This document shows positions 62,200-64,000 of a stretch of DNA of 64,000 nucleotides, piece after piece. The stretch is from Romanomermis culicivorax (taxonomy: Eukaryota > Nematoda > Enoplea > Mermithida > Mermithidae): NCBI GenBank assembly GCA_963922205.1, contig CAWUHX010000219.1:434001-498000 (forward strand), written 5' to 3'. The translations under genes and the position numbers were made by a program. The notes under the pieces are model-generated. The model worked only from the letters and a program-made list of their open reading frames with translations. It did not search any database and was not told the DNA's origin. Each line of letters begins with the position of its first letter. Position 1 is the first letter of the stretch.

Positions 62200-64000
62200 T
62201 TTTTTCGAAACCAATTCAGTGATGTTTCAAATTTCTTATAAAAAATGACGAAAATATGGAAAAAGCGAAGAATTAAAACAAAACAAAAATTAAAACAATA
62301 AAATTTCACCGAATTTTTTATATACAAAAATATACAAAATATAAAAAAAATATACAAAATATAAAAAAAGGGTTTTTTCTTCTTAAACAAAGCAACGGAT
62401 GTTTCAAATTTCTCATAAAAACAAAAAAATAGACAAAAAATAGAAAAAAACAAGAAGTAAAAACTAAAATAAACCAACAGTAGAAAAATAGTATTTTTCG
62501 AAAATTTAAATCCAAATAAGAACAATTTTTCGAAAGCAGTTAACGGATGTTTCTGAATTCTAATAAAAATAAAAAAAGTAGATGGAAAAGGCAAGATAAA
62601 ATAGAAAAAGCAAAACAAAAGGAAAAAGTGATGAAAAATTAAGTCCCGAAAAAATCTTTACGACAATACATTTTCGGAAAAACAACCCATTTTCGAAACC
62701 AAAATCAAATTTGAAATAAAACAGAAATGAAAGAAATTAAATTTTACATAAATCTTTGCAACTTACGTTATGGAAAAAATAACATTTTTTTGAAACGAGG
62801 TGACGGATGTTTCAATTTTCTTATAAAAATAAAAAAAGTAGATGGAAAATTGGAAAAATCAAAACTGAAACTCAGAATTAAAATAAAACAGAAATAAAAT
62901 AATAAATATAAAATATTGCACATATACCTTATCGGCAAAACAAATTTTTTAAAAACCAGTGAACGAATGTTTCAGATTTTGTATAAAAAATACATGGAAA
63001 AATTAAAAAAGCAAAAGGATAGTAAAAATTAAAATAAAACAAATAAAATTTTACTTTATTGAAAAAAAATTTATTTTGAAACGAGTTAATAGATGTTTCA
63101 AGTTTTTTATAAACATAAAAATTAAGTGAAAAAATGAAAAAAACAAAACTAAAAGCAATAAATAAAATAAAACATTAATGAAAAACAGAAAATTTTACAC
63201 AAATCTTTACGACATTAAGTCGTAGAAAAAACATTTTTTCGTATCGAGTAAACGTATGTCTCAAATTTCTTATGAAAATTTGGAAAAAAAGATTGATAAA
63301 TGGAAAAAAGCAAACCCAAAAGTAAAAACTAAAATAAAACGAAAATTGTAAAATATAAAATTTTACACAAATCTTTATCACGTGGAGTTATCAAAAAACA
63401 ATATTTTTAATTTTTTTAAACATAAAAAAATAAAATTTTCCGCAAATTTTTATCAAAAAACCAACATTTTTTTCCAGAACGGGTCAAGGCATGTTTCACA
63501 TTATTATAAAAACGTGAAAAGTAGATGAAAAAACAAAACGAATAGTAATAATAAAAAACAGAATAAAAAAAAATTTTGCTTACACTTATACAACATTACA
63601 TACACTATTGAAAAAAACAACATTTTTTCGAAACGATTTACAGTATGTTTCAAATTGCTAATAAATACCAAAAAAGTCGATGGAAAAATTTCAAAAAAAA
63701 GTGAAAATTAAAATGAAACAGAAATTTGAAAAAATAGAATTTTACACAAATTTTTACAACCTTACGTTACGGAAAAAAGTTTCAATTTTTTTCAAAGTAC
63801 GACAAAACTTGATGGAAAGAATAGAAAAAGCAAGAGTGAGAATAAATATTAAAATAAAATAAAAATGAAAAAAAATTTACACAAATCGTTATCGAAAAAA
63901 ACTACATTTTCATGAAACGAGTTGGTGGATGTTCCAAATTTCTTATAAAAATAAGAAAAGTAGATGAAGAAACGGAAAAAGCAAAACAAAAAGTAAATAT
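62200..64000 (+). repeat. ~150-bp tandem repeat running off the window
   Basis: At least ten diverged units with a conserved core of the form GAAACGAGTTAACGGATG, TTTCAAATTTCTTATAAAAA and AAAGTAGATGGAAAA, at about 62205, 62385, 62530, 62795, 62950, 63078, 63240, 63478, 63632 and 63915. Lies in the CCT6 intron upstream of the exon at 62167; no further CCT6 exon was seen before the window end. Confidence 0.8.

Noticed and set aside
62200..64000. CRISPR-like array
   Set aside because: Units are diverged, spacing is irregular, and the context is a eukaryotic intron.

Overview
The window is AT-rich genomic DNA from an invertebrate animal, most likely an arthropod or a close ecdysozoan. The basis is intron-rich genes with GT-AG boundaries, an S1/PAN protease gene, an NRF-domain gene (a family expanded in arthropods and nematodes), many tRNA-derived SINEs, and hAT and LTR element remnants. 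The species cannot be named from the sequence.

Three protein-coding genes can be supported. Gene A (+, about 3.9-27.6 kb) is a secreted multi-module protein assembled from at least 12 exons with nearly continuous reading phase. It has a signal peptide, a chymotrypsin-fold S1 domain with an intact His/Asp/Ser triad, a PAN-like Cys-rich segment, a very basic linker, a half S1 domain without catalytic residues, and a further complete S1 domain in which His, Asp and Ser are all replaced. One exon inside that last domain is a (CCTAAG)n hexanucleotide array that reads as a Lys-Pro tract of about 100 residues. Gene B (+, about 31.3-44.4 kb) encodes a secreted or membrane protein with an NRF (nose resistant to fluoxetine) N-terminal domain. 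No acyltransferase-3 membrane domain was found after it. Gene C (-, 53.6-62.2 kb and beyond the right edge) is the C-terminal half of the chaperonin subunit CCT6 (TCP-1 zeta), six exons ending in a clear stop codon.

Most of the rest is repeats. Between 1 and about 49 kb there are several tRNA-derived or SINE-like families, often as head-to-tail dimers. There is also an LTR retrotransposon fragment bracketed by a 230-bp direct repeat (4.2-6.0 kb), an 11-bp minisatellite (6.6-7.5 kb), a decayed hAT element (28.2-30.2 kb), and a nested cluster of direct and inverted repeats (33.0-35.5 kb). A TGTCAC-starting repeat family occurs three times at 49.7-53.1 kb. The CCT6 introns are unlike the left part: long one-strand purine or pyrimidine stretches, a minisatellite in both orientations, an AATCA-rich array and a ~150-bp tandem repeat running off the window end.

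Base composition changes near 51.6-53.1 kb. To the left CpG is rare except in the LTR fragment; to the right, exons and introns keep many CpGs. This may be a methylation-domain boundary or an assembly join. All exon boundaries are read by eye from splice consensus, phase and family resemblance; none has been tested against transcripts.
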